From contig NZ_JAKRNU010000013.1 of NCBI RefSeq assembly GCF_022346545.1, forward strand, positions 1 to 64,000: DNA of 64,000 nt. The letters run 5' to 3'. Position numbers and translations under genes: made by a program. Within the stretch, counting starts at the first letter, position 1, and every line of letters starts with the position of its first letter. Source of the DNA: Sporosarcina sp. ACRSM. GTDB lineage: Bacteria > Bacillota > Bacilli > Bacillales_A > Planococcaceae. The notes below the pieces were generated by a model. It was given only the letters and a program-made list of their open reading frames with translations. It was not told the origin of the DNA and did no database searches. This document shows positions 42,746 to 50,745 of the stretch, one piece after another.

Positions 42746-44365
42746 ATGCAAGAGGAAGAATTTGATGTAGTCGTTATCGGCGGTGGAATCACGGGAGCTG
42801 GCATCGCCTTGGATGCGGCAAGCCGCGGCATGAAAACCGCACTTGTTGAAATGCAAGATTTCGCCGCAGGTACGTCCAGCCGCTCAACCAAAATGATCCA
42901 TGGCGGCTTACGTTACTTGAAAAACTATGAAGTGAAGTTGGTGGCACAAGTTGGGAGAGAACGGGCAGTCGTCTATGAAAACGGCCCTCATGTGACAACA
43001 CCTGAGTGGCTGCTTTTACCGATCTATAAAGATGGCCCCATGGGCATGTTCACCGCTTCATTCGGATTGCGCGTCTATGATTTTTTGGCAGGGGTTAAAA
43101 AAGACGAACGAAAAAGTATGTTGACCAAAGAACAAACGTTACAAGCGGAACCAAAGCTCAAACAGGAAGGCTTACTAGGTGCTGGGCGTTTCGTCGAATA
43201 TCGATCGGATGATGCGCGATTGACAATCGAAGTAGTGAAAGAGGCTAGAAGTCAAGGTGCTACGGTTCTGAATTATACCAAAGTGACGGATTTTATTTAC
43301 AATGATGGAAAAGTGGCTGGCGTTCGCGTCGAAGACCAGCTCAATGGACAAGTCCGTGAACTGCGTGCACGAAAAGTCGTCAACGCTGCCGGTCCATGGG
43401 TGGATAAGTTACGGGAGAATGATAACTCTATGGATGAAAGACATATGCTGTTGGCAAAAGGAGTCCATCTCGTTTTCGATCAAAGCGTAATCCCTTTGAA
43501 ACAGACGGTCTATTTTGATACACCGGACGGCCGGATGGTGTTGCTGATTCCGCGGGACGGGAAAACGTATGTCGGAACGACGGATACGGCTTATACAGGT
43601 AACATGGTCCACCCACGCGTGACCGTCGCCGATCGGGATTATCTTATGGATGCCATTGCCCTCATCTTCCCGAAGCTGAACATTCAAACGAGTGACATCG
43701 AATCCAGCTGGGCCGGACTTCGACCACTGATCAATGAAACTGGAAAAGGAATCTCACAAGTTTCAAGAAAAGATGAAATTTGGGAATCTGCATCCGGACT
43801 TCTAACAATTGCCGGTGGAAAATTGACGGGCTACCGGAAAATGGCGGAAACGATTGTCGATTCCATCGCATCGAAACTCCAACAAGAACTTGGGCGTACA
43901 TTCCCTCCTTCCAACACGAAAAACATGCCGATCTCGGGCGGTCACGTTGGAGGGGCCCGAAACTTTCCCTCTTTCCTGAATCGGAAAGTGAAGGAAGGAA
44001 TGGAACTTGGATTACCGAAAGAAAGAGCCATTTTCCTCGTTAAAAAGTACGGATCCAACATCGATACCCTGTATGAAGTAATGCGCGAAAACAGGCAAGC
44101 GGCGCAGGAATCTGGACTCCCCGTCGATATCTATGCCCAAGTGCTATATGCCATCACCGACGAATTCGTCCGCACCCCTGTCGACTTCTTCTGGCGTCGG
44201 ACCAGTGCATTGCTGTTCGACATCGAATGGGTCCATCAATGGAAAGTACCTGTCATTGAACTGATGAAGGACCAACTCGGCTGGAGCGACGAGCAACAAG
44301 ATCAACATCGTGCAAGTCTTGAACAACAGTTACATCATGCAGTCGTGCCCATTGACCCGAAATAA
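42746..44365 (+). CDS. glpD: Aerobic glycerol-3-phosphate dehydrogenase
   Basis: 539 residues. The FAD-binding motif GGGITGAGIALDAASRG is at 12-28, the family signature GTSSRSTKMIHGGLRYL follows, then the NAAGPWVD segment and a C-terminal GlpD domain (about 390-520). It oxidises sn-glycerol 3-phosphate to dihydroxyacetone phosphate at the membrane, passing electrons to menaquinone. The AGAAGGG ribosome site lies before the ATG. No glpF, glpK or glpP is adjacent. Confidence 0.96.
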   Translation: MQEEEFDVVVIGGGITGAGIALDAASRGMKTALVEMQDFAAGTSSRSTKMIHGGLRYLKNYEVKLVAQVGRERAVVYENGPHVTTPEWLLLPIYKDGPMGMFTASFGLRVYDFLAGVKKDERKSMLTKEQTLQAEPKLKQEGLLGAGRFVEYRSDDARLTIEVVKEARSQGATVLNYTKVTDFIYNDGKVAGVRVEDQLNGQVRELRARKVVNAAGPWVDKLRENDNSMDERHMLLAKGVHLVFDQSVIPLKQTVYFDTPDGRMVLLIPRDGKTYVGTTDTAYTGNMVHPRVTVADRDYLMDAIALIFPKLNIQTSDIESSWAGLRPLINETGKGISQVSRKDEIWESASGLLTIAGGKLTGYRKMAETIVDSIASKLQQELGRTFPPSNTKNMPISGGHVGGARNFPSFLNRKVKEGMELGLPKERAIFLVKKYGSNIDTLYEVMRENRQAAQESGLPVDIYAQVLYAITDEFVRTPVDFFWRRTSALLFDIEWVHQWKVPVIELMKDQLGWSDEQQDQHRASLEQQLHHAVVPIDPK

Positions 44366-44563
44366 AAAGTGCCAAGCTCTAAGATCATTCAAGTTGGACA
44401 TAGAACACTGCGTTATTCATTGTGGAGAGCTGGTTACTTTGGATGAAGCATCGTTGATTTGTTAGCTTTGAGCCAGGGGGTCAGAGTAACCTACTTGAAG
44501 TGAGGATACAAATTATTGTGCGATAGGAGCCCATGCGGAGAGCATTGCTTCCTTCCCATTTAA

Positions 44564-44605
44564 AGCCAGGCGCTGAAACGATCTCCATTGTTTCAGCGCC
44601 TGGCT
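44564..44605 (-). terminator. Terminator of mmsA
   Basis: AGCCAGGCGCTGAAAC/GTTTCAGCGCCTGGCT is a perfect 16-bp stem between the convergent glpD and mmsA genes, nearest mmsA. The other 190 bp of the gap show no gene. Confidence 0.9.
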
Positions 44606-44626
44606 TATTTAAATATCTATTGATGA

Positions 44627-46156
44627 TCAATCATTACTCGGGAAAGAAAACTCCGTTTGCTGTCCAATCGCATCTGCATCCGGCCATCTTTCCGATACGG
44701 TTTTGGATTTCGTAAAGAAGCGAACAGTATCTGGACCAAACATATGGCCTTCTCCGAATTTAGAGCGTTTCCAGCCGCCAAAGTTATGGTAGCCGACTGG
44801 AATTGGAATCGGGACGTTGACGCCGACCATGCCGACTTCAATTTCTTCTGTAAACTTGCGGGCAGCAGCGCCATTATTCGTGAAAATGGTGACGCCATTT
44901 CCCAGTTCGTGGTCGTTGATCATATCGATGGCTTCATCCAATGAAGACACTCGCACAACGATGCGCGCTGGGCCGAATACTTCCTCTTTGTAAATTTTCA
45001 TGTCGGTTGTGACATGGTCCAAGACGGTTGGCCCTAAATAGAAGCCTTTCTCAGTTTGGCAAATTTCCGGATTGCGGCCGTCAAAGGCAAGCTTGGCTCC
45101 GTCTTCCAAACTTTCTTCAATGTATTTGAGAACAAGATCTTTTGATTGTTGGGTGATGACTGGGCCGAAGTCCATTTGCTCATCATGGTAGGGACCGACT
45201 TTTAATTCGGCAACGCGTTCTTTTAATTTTTCTGTAAAGCGTTCCGCTGTCTTTTCGCCAACCGGAATCGCGGCGGAAATCGCCATGCAACGTTGGGAGG
45301 CTGCACCGAATGCGGCACCAAGAAATGCCGTCACTGCCTGATCCACATCGGCATCCGGCATAATGATCATATGGTTTTTTCCGCCACCAAAAGCCGCAAC
45401 CCGTTTATTGTTCCGGCAACCTTCGTGGTAAATATACTCCGCCACTTTCGTCGATCCAACAAAGGAAATAGCCGTTACAAGCGGATTGGACAACAACTCA
45501 TCCACCGCTTCCTTATCGCCATTGATGACACTCCAAACACCTGCCGGAAGCCCTGCCTTTTGCCAAAGCTCTGAAATGAAAAGTGCAGAATGCGGCACAC
45601 GTTCGGACGGCTTCAAAATCACGGAATTTCCGCAAGCGACCGCCATCGATGTCATCGCAAGCGGCACCATGACTGGGAAGTTGAACGGTGCAATCGCCGT
45701 CACAACGCCAAGCGGCTGCTTCACTGAGAACGAATTGATATTGCCGCCGACATTGACGGAGTACTCCCCTTTTAACATTTGCGGGGCATTGATTGCAAAA
45801 TCCACCGATTCAATCCCTCGGCTGATTTCTCCTTTCGCATCGGCAATCGTCTTCCCGCTTTCACGGCCGATCAACTCCGCCAACCGATCCGTTTCTTCCA
45901 CTAGCAAGGCTCTGAAACGATGGATGATTTCCACCCGTTTCGCAACAGAAGTCTTCCGCCATTCTGGAAAAGCGGCCTGTGCCTTTTCAATCGTTTCCAC
46001 GACTTCTTCTTTTGTCGCCAATGGTACATGCCCAATGACTTCACCTGTCGATGGATTAAAGACATCCCCGAAACGCCCGCTTTTCCCTTCTACCATTGCC
46101 CCACCAATAAAATGTGTCAAAGTGCTCACTTTGTTTTCACTTTTGATTGACGTCAT
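44627..46156 (-). CDS. mmsA: Methylmalonate-semialdehyde dehydrogenase (CoA-acylating)
   Basis: 509 residues of the aldehyde dehydrogenase family, MmsA/IolA branch. The nucleophile is Cys290 in GAASQRCMA. GGGKNHMIIMPDAD and PFNFPVMVPLAM are the branch-specific segments, and there is no glutamate general base as expected for the CoA-acylating type. It converts methylmalonate or malonate semialdehyde to propionyl- or acetyl-CoA (valine, inositol or beta-alanine catabolism). The start at 46156 has GGAGG seven bases upstream. A decayed 3-hydroxyisobutyrate dehydrogenase lies immediately upstream on the same strand. Confidence 0.94.
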   Translation of the reverse strand: MTSIKSENKVSTLTHFIGGAMVEGKSGRFGDVFNPSTGEVIGHVPLATKEEVVETIEKAQAAFPEWRKTSVAKRVEIIHRFRALLVEETDRLAELIGRESGKTIADAKGEISRGIESVDFAINAPQMLKGEYSVNVGGNINSFSVKQPLGVVTAIAPFNFPVMVPLAMTSMAVACGNSVILKPSERVPHSALFISELWQKAGLPAGVWSVINGDKEAVDELLSNPLVTAISFVGSTKVAEYIYHEGCRNNKRVAAFGGGKNHMIIMPDADVDQAVTAFLGAAFGAASQRCMAISAAIPVGEKTAERFTEKLKERVAELKVGPYHDEQMDFGPVITQQSKDLVLKYIEESLEDGAKLAFDGRNPEICQTEKGFYLGPTVLDHVTTDMKIYKEEVFGPARIVVRVSSLDEAIDMINDHELGNGVTIFTNNGAAARKFTEEIEVGMVGVNVPIPIPVGYHNFGGWKRSKFGEGHMFGPDTVRFFTKSKTVSERWPDADAIGQQTEFSFPSND

Positions 46157-46183
46157 GTCCATTCCTCCCCATTTATTGTTTGA

Positions 46184-46487
46184 TCAATTCGCCATACCCT
46201 TTTCCACCGTTTCTTCATCATATGCAATCAGCTTATCCCCGATCGGCGCTCCCAACTAATCCAATGCGTGCTCCTTGGCCATCGCATGGATTTTGTCATT
46301 CATTTGCGGGGAAATCTTACTGAAATCAACCATAAGTAATCCTTTCGTGAGCATGTCGGATAATTCCTTCTATTCCTCAATAGATTTTTCCATGCTAGAA
46401 GTTGGAACATTGTTCAGAACCGTGTTCGTATCCATTCCATAGACAATGTATCCCAAATTGATCGCCGAAAAGATTCCACTTCGATTA
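46184..46487 (-). pseudogene. Decayed 3-hydroxyisobutyrate dehydrogenase-like gene
   Basis: The minus strand carries a broken frame directly upstream of mmsA: LGYIVYGMDTNTVLNNV, then a TAG, then LLMVDFSKISPQMNDKIHAM, then another TAG where a Trp would fit (EHALD-stop-LGAPIGD), then DEETVEKGMAN and a stop at 46184-46186. The order VDxSxISPxM....LDAP-like matches the substrate-binding part of 3-hydroxyisobutyrate dehydrogenases (MmsB). At least two internal stops and loss of both ends mark it as a pseudogene. In other bacteria mmsB and mmsA act in sequence in valine breakdown. Confidence 0.65.
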
Positions 46488-46519
46488 TGTTGGATGGTTT
46501 CAGGGGGTAACGTTTTTTT

Positions 46520-46764
46520 GGTGAGCTTTGAGCGCGAGGTAACTTTGTTTGAGCGGTGCGGGACACGCTTTGATCACTCTTTGCTGTCTTTGAGCGCGTG
46601 CCGCGTTTTTTGAGCGTGAGAGGGGTGGCTTTGAGCGCCGTAGGATACTCTTTGATCACTCGACGCTTCCTTTGAGCGCGAACGGTTTTTTATGAGCATG
46701 TGAGAAGATAGTTTGAGCGCCAACCATGCACCTTGGGCACTCAACAAACATTTTGAGCGCCCAA
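46520..46764 (+). repeat. Phased TGAGCGCG/TGATCACT array E
   Basis: Twelve cores at 46529, 46550, 46571, 46591, 46611, 46632, 46653, 46673, 46693, 46714, 46734 (degenerate TTGGGCAC) and 46754. Steps are 21, 21, 20, 20, 21, 21, 20, 20, 21, 20 and 20 bp, a mean of about 20.5. Ten are TGAGC-type and two TGATCACT. The 10-12 bp between the cores show no conservation, so the cores themselves appear to be the selected part. The array ends 2 bp before the uppS terminator. Confidence 0.92.
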
Positions 46765-46765
46765 C

Positions 46766-46800
46766 AAAAGGGTTGCCCGCTACATCTGGGCAACCCTTTT
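46766..46800 (-). terminator. Terminator of uppS
   Basis: AAAAGGGTTGCCC/GGGCAACCCTTTT perfect stem with a nine-base loop, directly after the uppS stop codon on the minus strand. Confidence 0.92.
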
Positions 46801-47582
46801 CATCCTAAACTGCCAAACCGTCGATTGCGTGTTTGAAAATCTTCGATTGCTTCCAATAGGCATGCTTCGTTATAATCCGGCCAATAGACATTTGTAAATG
46901 CAAGTTCGGCGTAGGCAAGCTGCCATAGCATGAAGTTCGACAACCTTACTTCCCCACTCGTTCGAATGAGCAGATCGAGTTCTGGCAAATGGCTTGTCAT
47001 GAGGCAAGATTCCACGAATGCTTCATTGATATCCTCGGGAGCGATTTGTTGTGCCACGGCTAATTCGCTAATGTGTTTTACGACATTCACCAACTCTAGC
47101 CGACTTCCGTAATTCAATGCAAAGTTCAACACAAGGCCGTCATTTTGTTCTGTTGCCTTCCTCGCATTTTCGATTGCTTGCTGTGTATGTTTTGGCAACG
47201 CTTCGAAATCGCCGATCATTTCCACTTTCACATTTTTTTCGATCAGCTCAGGCAAGTAAGTCGTTAAGTACTCGCCTGGCAGTTTCATGAGAAAATCCAC
47301 TTCAAATTTTGGTCTTTTCCAATTTTCGGTTGAAAACGCATAGAGTGTCAACACTTTAACGCCGAGTTCATTGGCAAAGCGTGTAATTTTATGAACCGTT
47401 TTCATCCCTTCATGATGACCGGCAACCCGGGGCAGATTACGCTGCTTCGCCCATCGTCCGTTCCCATCCATAATGATCGCTACATGATTCGGCATCGGTT
47501 TTTTTCGGGCTTCCTTCAACCTGTTTAGCAAACTATTAGGTAGCGCAGGCTCCGACTTTTTCAAAAGAAACTTATCGAGCAT
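46801..47582 (-). CDS. uppS: Isoprenyl (undecaprenyl) diphosphate synthase
   Basis: About 260 residues, cis-prenyltransferase family. The catalytic start MDGNGRWAK has Asp39, followed by GHHEGM, LYAFSTENWKRP and, near the C-terminus, RTSGEVRLSNFMLWQ and YAELAFTNVYWPD. It condenses isopentenyl units for cell-wall lipid carrier synthesis. The usual RTSGEQRISNF motif has Val for Gln here. The gene stands alone, not in the frr-uppS-cdsA cluster typical of Bacillales, so it could be a second paralogue. GGGAGG precedes the ATG. The stop codon shares its last bases with the terminator. Confidence 0.9.
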
Positions 47583-47735
47583 ATCGTATCCTCCCTTTCC
47601 GCTTGCCTTTAGTCCTGTAACGGGATACTCTACTTCATTTTATGAATCAATTTGGTCATTCATTCAATCAACAGTCCTCTTGCCTCTATGTTTATAATGA
47701 AAATAGGATGTTTTTAGAAAGGACGGTGCAGAGTC

Positions 47736-49160
47736 ATGTTGGAGTTTTCAAATTTTGAGACGACGGATCTTTCCCTTGAAAAGCAGATCGAGTGGTGGAA
47801 GGCGATTGTTCATTCCATCAATGATGGGGTTCTCGTCATTGATCATCAAGGAATTGTTCGGCTCGTGAACCCGGAGTATTTAAAGATTACAGGATGTACG
47901 CCGGCAATGATCGGCAAGCCATTGAAAGAGTCCCGCCCTGGTGCCCTCTTACCCGAAACACTGGTCGATCAAAAAACGAGAGTGGGCGTTTATCGGAAAA
48001 CAAGGGATCGGGAATATGTCGTCGATATGGCCCCCATTACAGTCAACAATCAAATCATTGGGGCTGTATCTGTTTGTAAAAGCTTGACGGAAGTGCACAA
48101 GCTCAACCAAGAGCTGAAACAAAAAGGGGATAAACTAGAGCAGCTTCAGAAAAAGATGAATTCGCTTTACCAAGCGAATTATACGTTCAAGCAAATTATC
48201 GGCAAAAACAAGGGTCTAAAAGAGGCAGTTCACGTAGCGGAAAGAGTTGCCGAGACCGACTTATCCATTCTGATAACGGGTGAAAGCGGGACCGGTAAAG
48301 AGCTGTTTGCCCAAGCTATCCATAATGAAAGCCGACGTAAGAATCAGCCATTTGTCCCCGTCAATTGCGCTGCCATTCCCCCTTCCCTTTTGGAAAGTGA
48401 ATTATTCGGTTACGGGGATGGCGCTTTTACCAATGCGAAAAAGGGCGGGAAAATCGGCCTGTTTGAAATGGCAAATAACGGAACAATATTTCTAGATGAA
48501 ATCGGAGATATGTCCTATGATCTGCAAGCTAAATTGTTAAGGGTGCTGCAAGAAAGCAAAATTCGCCGAGTAGGCGAAACGAATGAACGGCGCATCGACG
48601 TCCGAATTATCGCAGCAACCCACCGTGATCTGCAGCAACTCGTAAAAAAGAATCGCTTCCGTGAGGATTTATTGTACCGGCTGAATGTCATCAACCTACA
48701 TATCCCACCCCTCCGAGAAAGAAAGGAAGATATCCCGGAGTTGGTCGATTCGATTCTCCAGTCCTCCGTTACCAATTTAGCGTTGGACCATGTGCCTGCC
48801 GATTATACAGTGGACGAGCAAACCTTGGCGTTTTTGCAATCCTACGAATGGCCAGGCAACGTCCGCGAATTAAAAAATATGATCGACTACGCCTCTTGTA
48901 TGGTCGAAGGAACAGCTATCAAAATCGAACATCTCCCCGAAATCTTGACCAAAAACCGTGTAGCCCCTTCTAGTCTGCAGGTCAGTCCCGGCGACAAACC
49001 TTTGCAGCAAGCAATGGAGGAAGCCGAGAAAAACTTCATTCAAGAAACGATCAAACGATTCGGGACAGGCATTGAAGAAAAGAAAAAAGTTGCTAATGCG
49101 TTAGGGATTTCATTAGCTACGTTATATAACAAATTGAAGCGTCATCATATCGATTTCTAA
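47736..49160 (+). CDS. Sigma-54-dependent PAS/AAA+ activator
   Basis: 474 residues: PAS domain (about 20-120), coiled-coil linker (about 120-145), AAA+ sigma-54 interaction domain (about 152-380) with Walker A GESGTGKE at 182-189 and Walker B IFLDEIGD, and a Fis-type helix-turn-helix at the end (KKVANALGISLATLYNKLKR). The sigma-54 contact loop reads GAFTNA (229-234) instead of GAFTGA. It belongs to the RocR/BkdR type of Bacillales activators. Three palindromes that it probably binds lie just downstream, then a -24/-12 promoter and a transport/catabolic operon, its likely target. Confidence 0.94.
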   Translation: MLEFSNFETTDLSLEKQIEWWKAIVHSINDGVLVIDHQGIVRLVNPEYLKITGCTPAMIGKPLKESRPGALLPETLVDQKTRVGVYRKTRDREYVVDMAPITVNNQIIGAVSVCKSLTEVHKLNQELKQKGDKLEQLQKKMNSLYQANYTFKQIIGKNKGLKEAVHVAERVAETDLSILITGESGTGKELFAQAIHNESRRKNQPFVPVNCAAIPPSLLESELFGYGDGAFTNAKKGGKIGLFEMANNGTIFLDEIGDMSYDLQAKLLRVLQESKIRRVGETNERRIDVRIIAATHRDLQQLVKKNRFREDLLYRLNVINLHIPPLRERKEDIPELVDSILQSSVTNLALDHVPADYTVDEQTLAFLQSYEWPGNVRELKNMIDYASCMVEGTAIKIEHLPEILTKNRVAPSSLQVSPGDKPLQQAMEEAEKNFIQETIKRFGTGIEEKKKVANALGISLATLYNKLKRHHIDF

Positions 49161-49171
49161 ACACTTAGAAA
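49154..49171. promoter_or_regulatory. Activator binding site UAS1
   Basis: TTTCTAAACACTTAGAAA, an 18-bp palindrome with two central mismatches, overlapping the activator stop codon. It shares the arms TTTCTAA/TTAGAAA with two further sites downstream. Confidence 0.75.
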
Positions 49172-49184
49172 GCAGACTCTCAAA

Positions 49185-49202
49185 TTTCTAAGTACTTAGA
49201 AA
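49185..49202. promoter_or_regulatory. Activator binding site UAS2
   Basis: TTTCTAAGTACTTAGAAA is a perfect palindrome, 20 bp with flanking A and T, 31 bp from UAS1 (three helical turns). It is the best of the three sites. Confidence 0.82.
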
Positions 49203-49253
49203 TCATGCTAATCATTGTTGGCACAACATCTTGAGACATTATCCTGCCGTTGA

Positions 49254-49271
49254 TTTCTAATCAGCTAGAAA
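49254..49271. promoter_or_regulatory. Activator binding site UAS3
   Basis: TTTCTAATCAGCTAGAAA, same arms with a weaker centre, 69 bp after UAS2 and about 75 bp before the -24 element. Confidence 0.72.
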
Positions 49272-49343
49272 CCAGATCGAAAAATGTTAACATCGCCTTT
49301 CAAATAGTCGCCATTTTCCGCCGATTCAGCTCCCACATCATAC

Positions 49344-49360
49344 TGGCATGCTTCTTGCAT
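49344..49360 (+). promoter_or_regulatory. Sigma-54 (-24/-12) promoter
   Basis: TGGCATGCTTCTTGCAT has GG at 49345-49346 and GC at 49357-49358 with ten bases between, the exact canonical spacing of TGGCAC-N5-TTGCA. Transcription should start near 49370, 67 bases before the CitMHS ATG. Three palindromic activator sites lie 70-190 bp upstream. Confidence 0.9.
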
Positions 49361-49436
49361 ATCTAAACCGCATAGAGAAAAAGGCGGTGACAGGAAGAAA
49401 GAAGCGTAAGGAATAAAAGGGATCTGGGGGGATTCG

Positions 49437-50735
49437 ATGTTAACATTATTAGGCTATTTGACGATCGGAACGTTCCTATTTTTAATCATGACAAAACGGC
49501 TGACCGTCATTGTGGCGCTTGTCCTTGTACCGATTGTTTTTGGGGTAATCGGTGGGTTTGGTTCGGAAATGGGACCGATGATGTTAGAAGGGATTCAAAA
49601 AGTTGCACCAACGGGGATTATGGTTGGCTTTGCGGTATTATATTTCGGACTGATGATGGATACGGGTTTATTTGATCCAATCATTTCACGGATCATCCGG
49701 ATTGTGAAAGGCGATCCGCTGAAAATTGTCATCGGGACAGCGCTTGTCACGATGCTTGTGGCCTTGGATGGAGATGGCGCATCGACATTTATGATCACGA
49801 TTTCAGCATTTCTGCCTATTTATAAAAGGCTTGGGATGAATCCGCTCGTCTTATCGGGTATCGTTGCGTTGGGGGCCGGCGTCATGAATATTGCGCCTTG
49901 GGGTGGCCCGACAGCGAGAGCGATGAGTGTACTCGAAGCGGATTCAACCCAATTATTCAATCCCGTCCTGCCTGCCATGTTTGCGGGAATCGCATGGGTG
50001 TTGTTTTCAGCCTATTGGCTTGGAAAAAAAGAGCGCCAGAGACTGGGGATTATCGATTTGAATCTCGAGAAGGAAGGGTTCATGATGGAGCACGCGGCGA
50101 CTGCCGAAGTGAAGCGATATAACCTGTTTTGGTTCAATCTGGCTTTAACGGTATTACTTCTCGTCGCATTGGTGATGGCTTGGCTGCCGATGCCGGTTTT
50201 ATTTCTCGTCGCATTCGTGATCGCTTTGCTTGTCAATTATCCAAGTTTCGAAGCGCAACAAGAAAGGCTGACGAATCATGCAGGCAATGTCGTCATGGTA
50301 TCTTCCATGATTTTTGCTGCAGGGATTTTCACCGGCATTTTGACAGGCACGCAAATGATTGACGCCATGGCCATTTCTTTAGTGTCAGTCATTCCGGAGC
50401 AAATCGCGAACTTCCTGCCTTTACTCGTCGCCATCACGAGTATGCCGCTCAGCTTTGTGTTCACACCGGACTCTTATTATTTCGGCGTGCTGCCGATTCT
50501 CACGGAAACCGCTGTGAATTTCGGCATTGATCCGATTGAAATCGGACGGGCGGCGATTCTCGGCCAAATGACGACCGGCTTTCCATTAAGCCCGCTCACC
50601 GCCTCCACGTTCATTCTTGTCGGGATGACCGGGGTCAATTTAGGCGAGCACCAAAAATTCATTTTCAAATGGGCATTCGGCACAACGATTGTCATGACCA
50701 TCATTGCACTACTAACAGGAGCGATATCTATTTGA
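49437..50735 (+). CDS. CitMHS-family carboxylate transporter
   Basis: 432 residues, about 12 membrane segments, of the CitMHS family (Bacillus CitM/CitH, Mg-citrate or Ca-citrate:H+ symport). Motifs include LDGDGASTFMITISAFLPIY, APWGGPTARA and DSYYFGVLPIL. GGGGGGATTCG precedes the ATG. It is first in a sigma-54 operon with two AtuA-type genes (1 bp gap to the ribosome site of the next). Citrate itself is less likely than a related carboxylic acid that the AtuA-type proteins process (inference). Confidence 0.9.
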   Translation: MLTLLGYLTIGTFLFLIMTKRLTVIVALVLVPIVFGVIGGFGSEMGPMMLEGIQKVAPTGIMVGFAVLYFGLMMDTGLFDPIISRIIRIVKGDPLKIVIGTALVTMLVALDGDGASTFMITISAFLPIYKRLGMNPLVLSGIVALGAGVMNIAPWGGPTARAMSVLEADSTQLFNPVLPAMFAGIAWVLFSAYWLGKKERQRLGIIDLNLEKEGFMMEHAATAEVKRYNLFWFNLALTVLLLVALVMAWLPMPVLFLVAFVIALLVNYPSFEAQQERLTNHAGNVVMVSSMIFAAGIFTGILTGTQMIDAMAISLVSVIPEQIANFLPLLVAITSMPLSFVFTPDSYYFGVLPILTETAVNFGIDPIEIGRAAILGQMTTGFPLSPLTASTFILVGMTGVNLGEHQKFIFKWAFGTTIVMTIIALLTGAISI

Positions 50736-50745
50736 GGTGATTGAA

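Noticed and set aside
44466-44480. Single TTTGAGC core near 44.47 kb
   Set aside because: Isolated copy without phased neighbours; likely chance.
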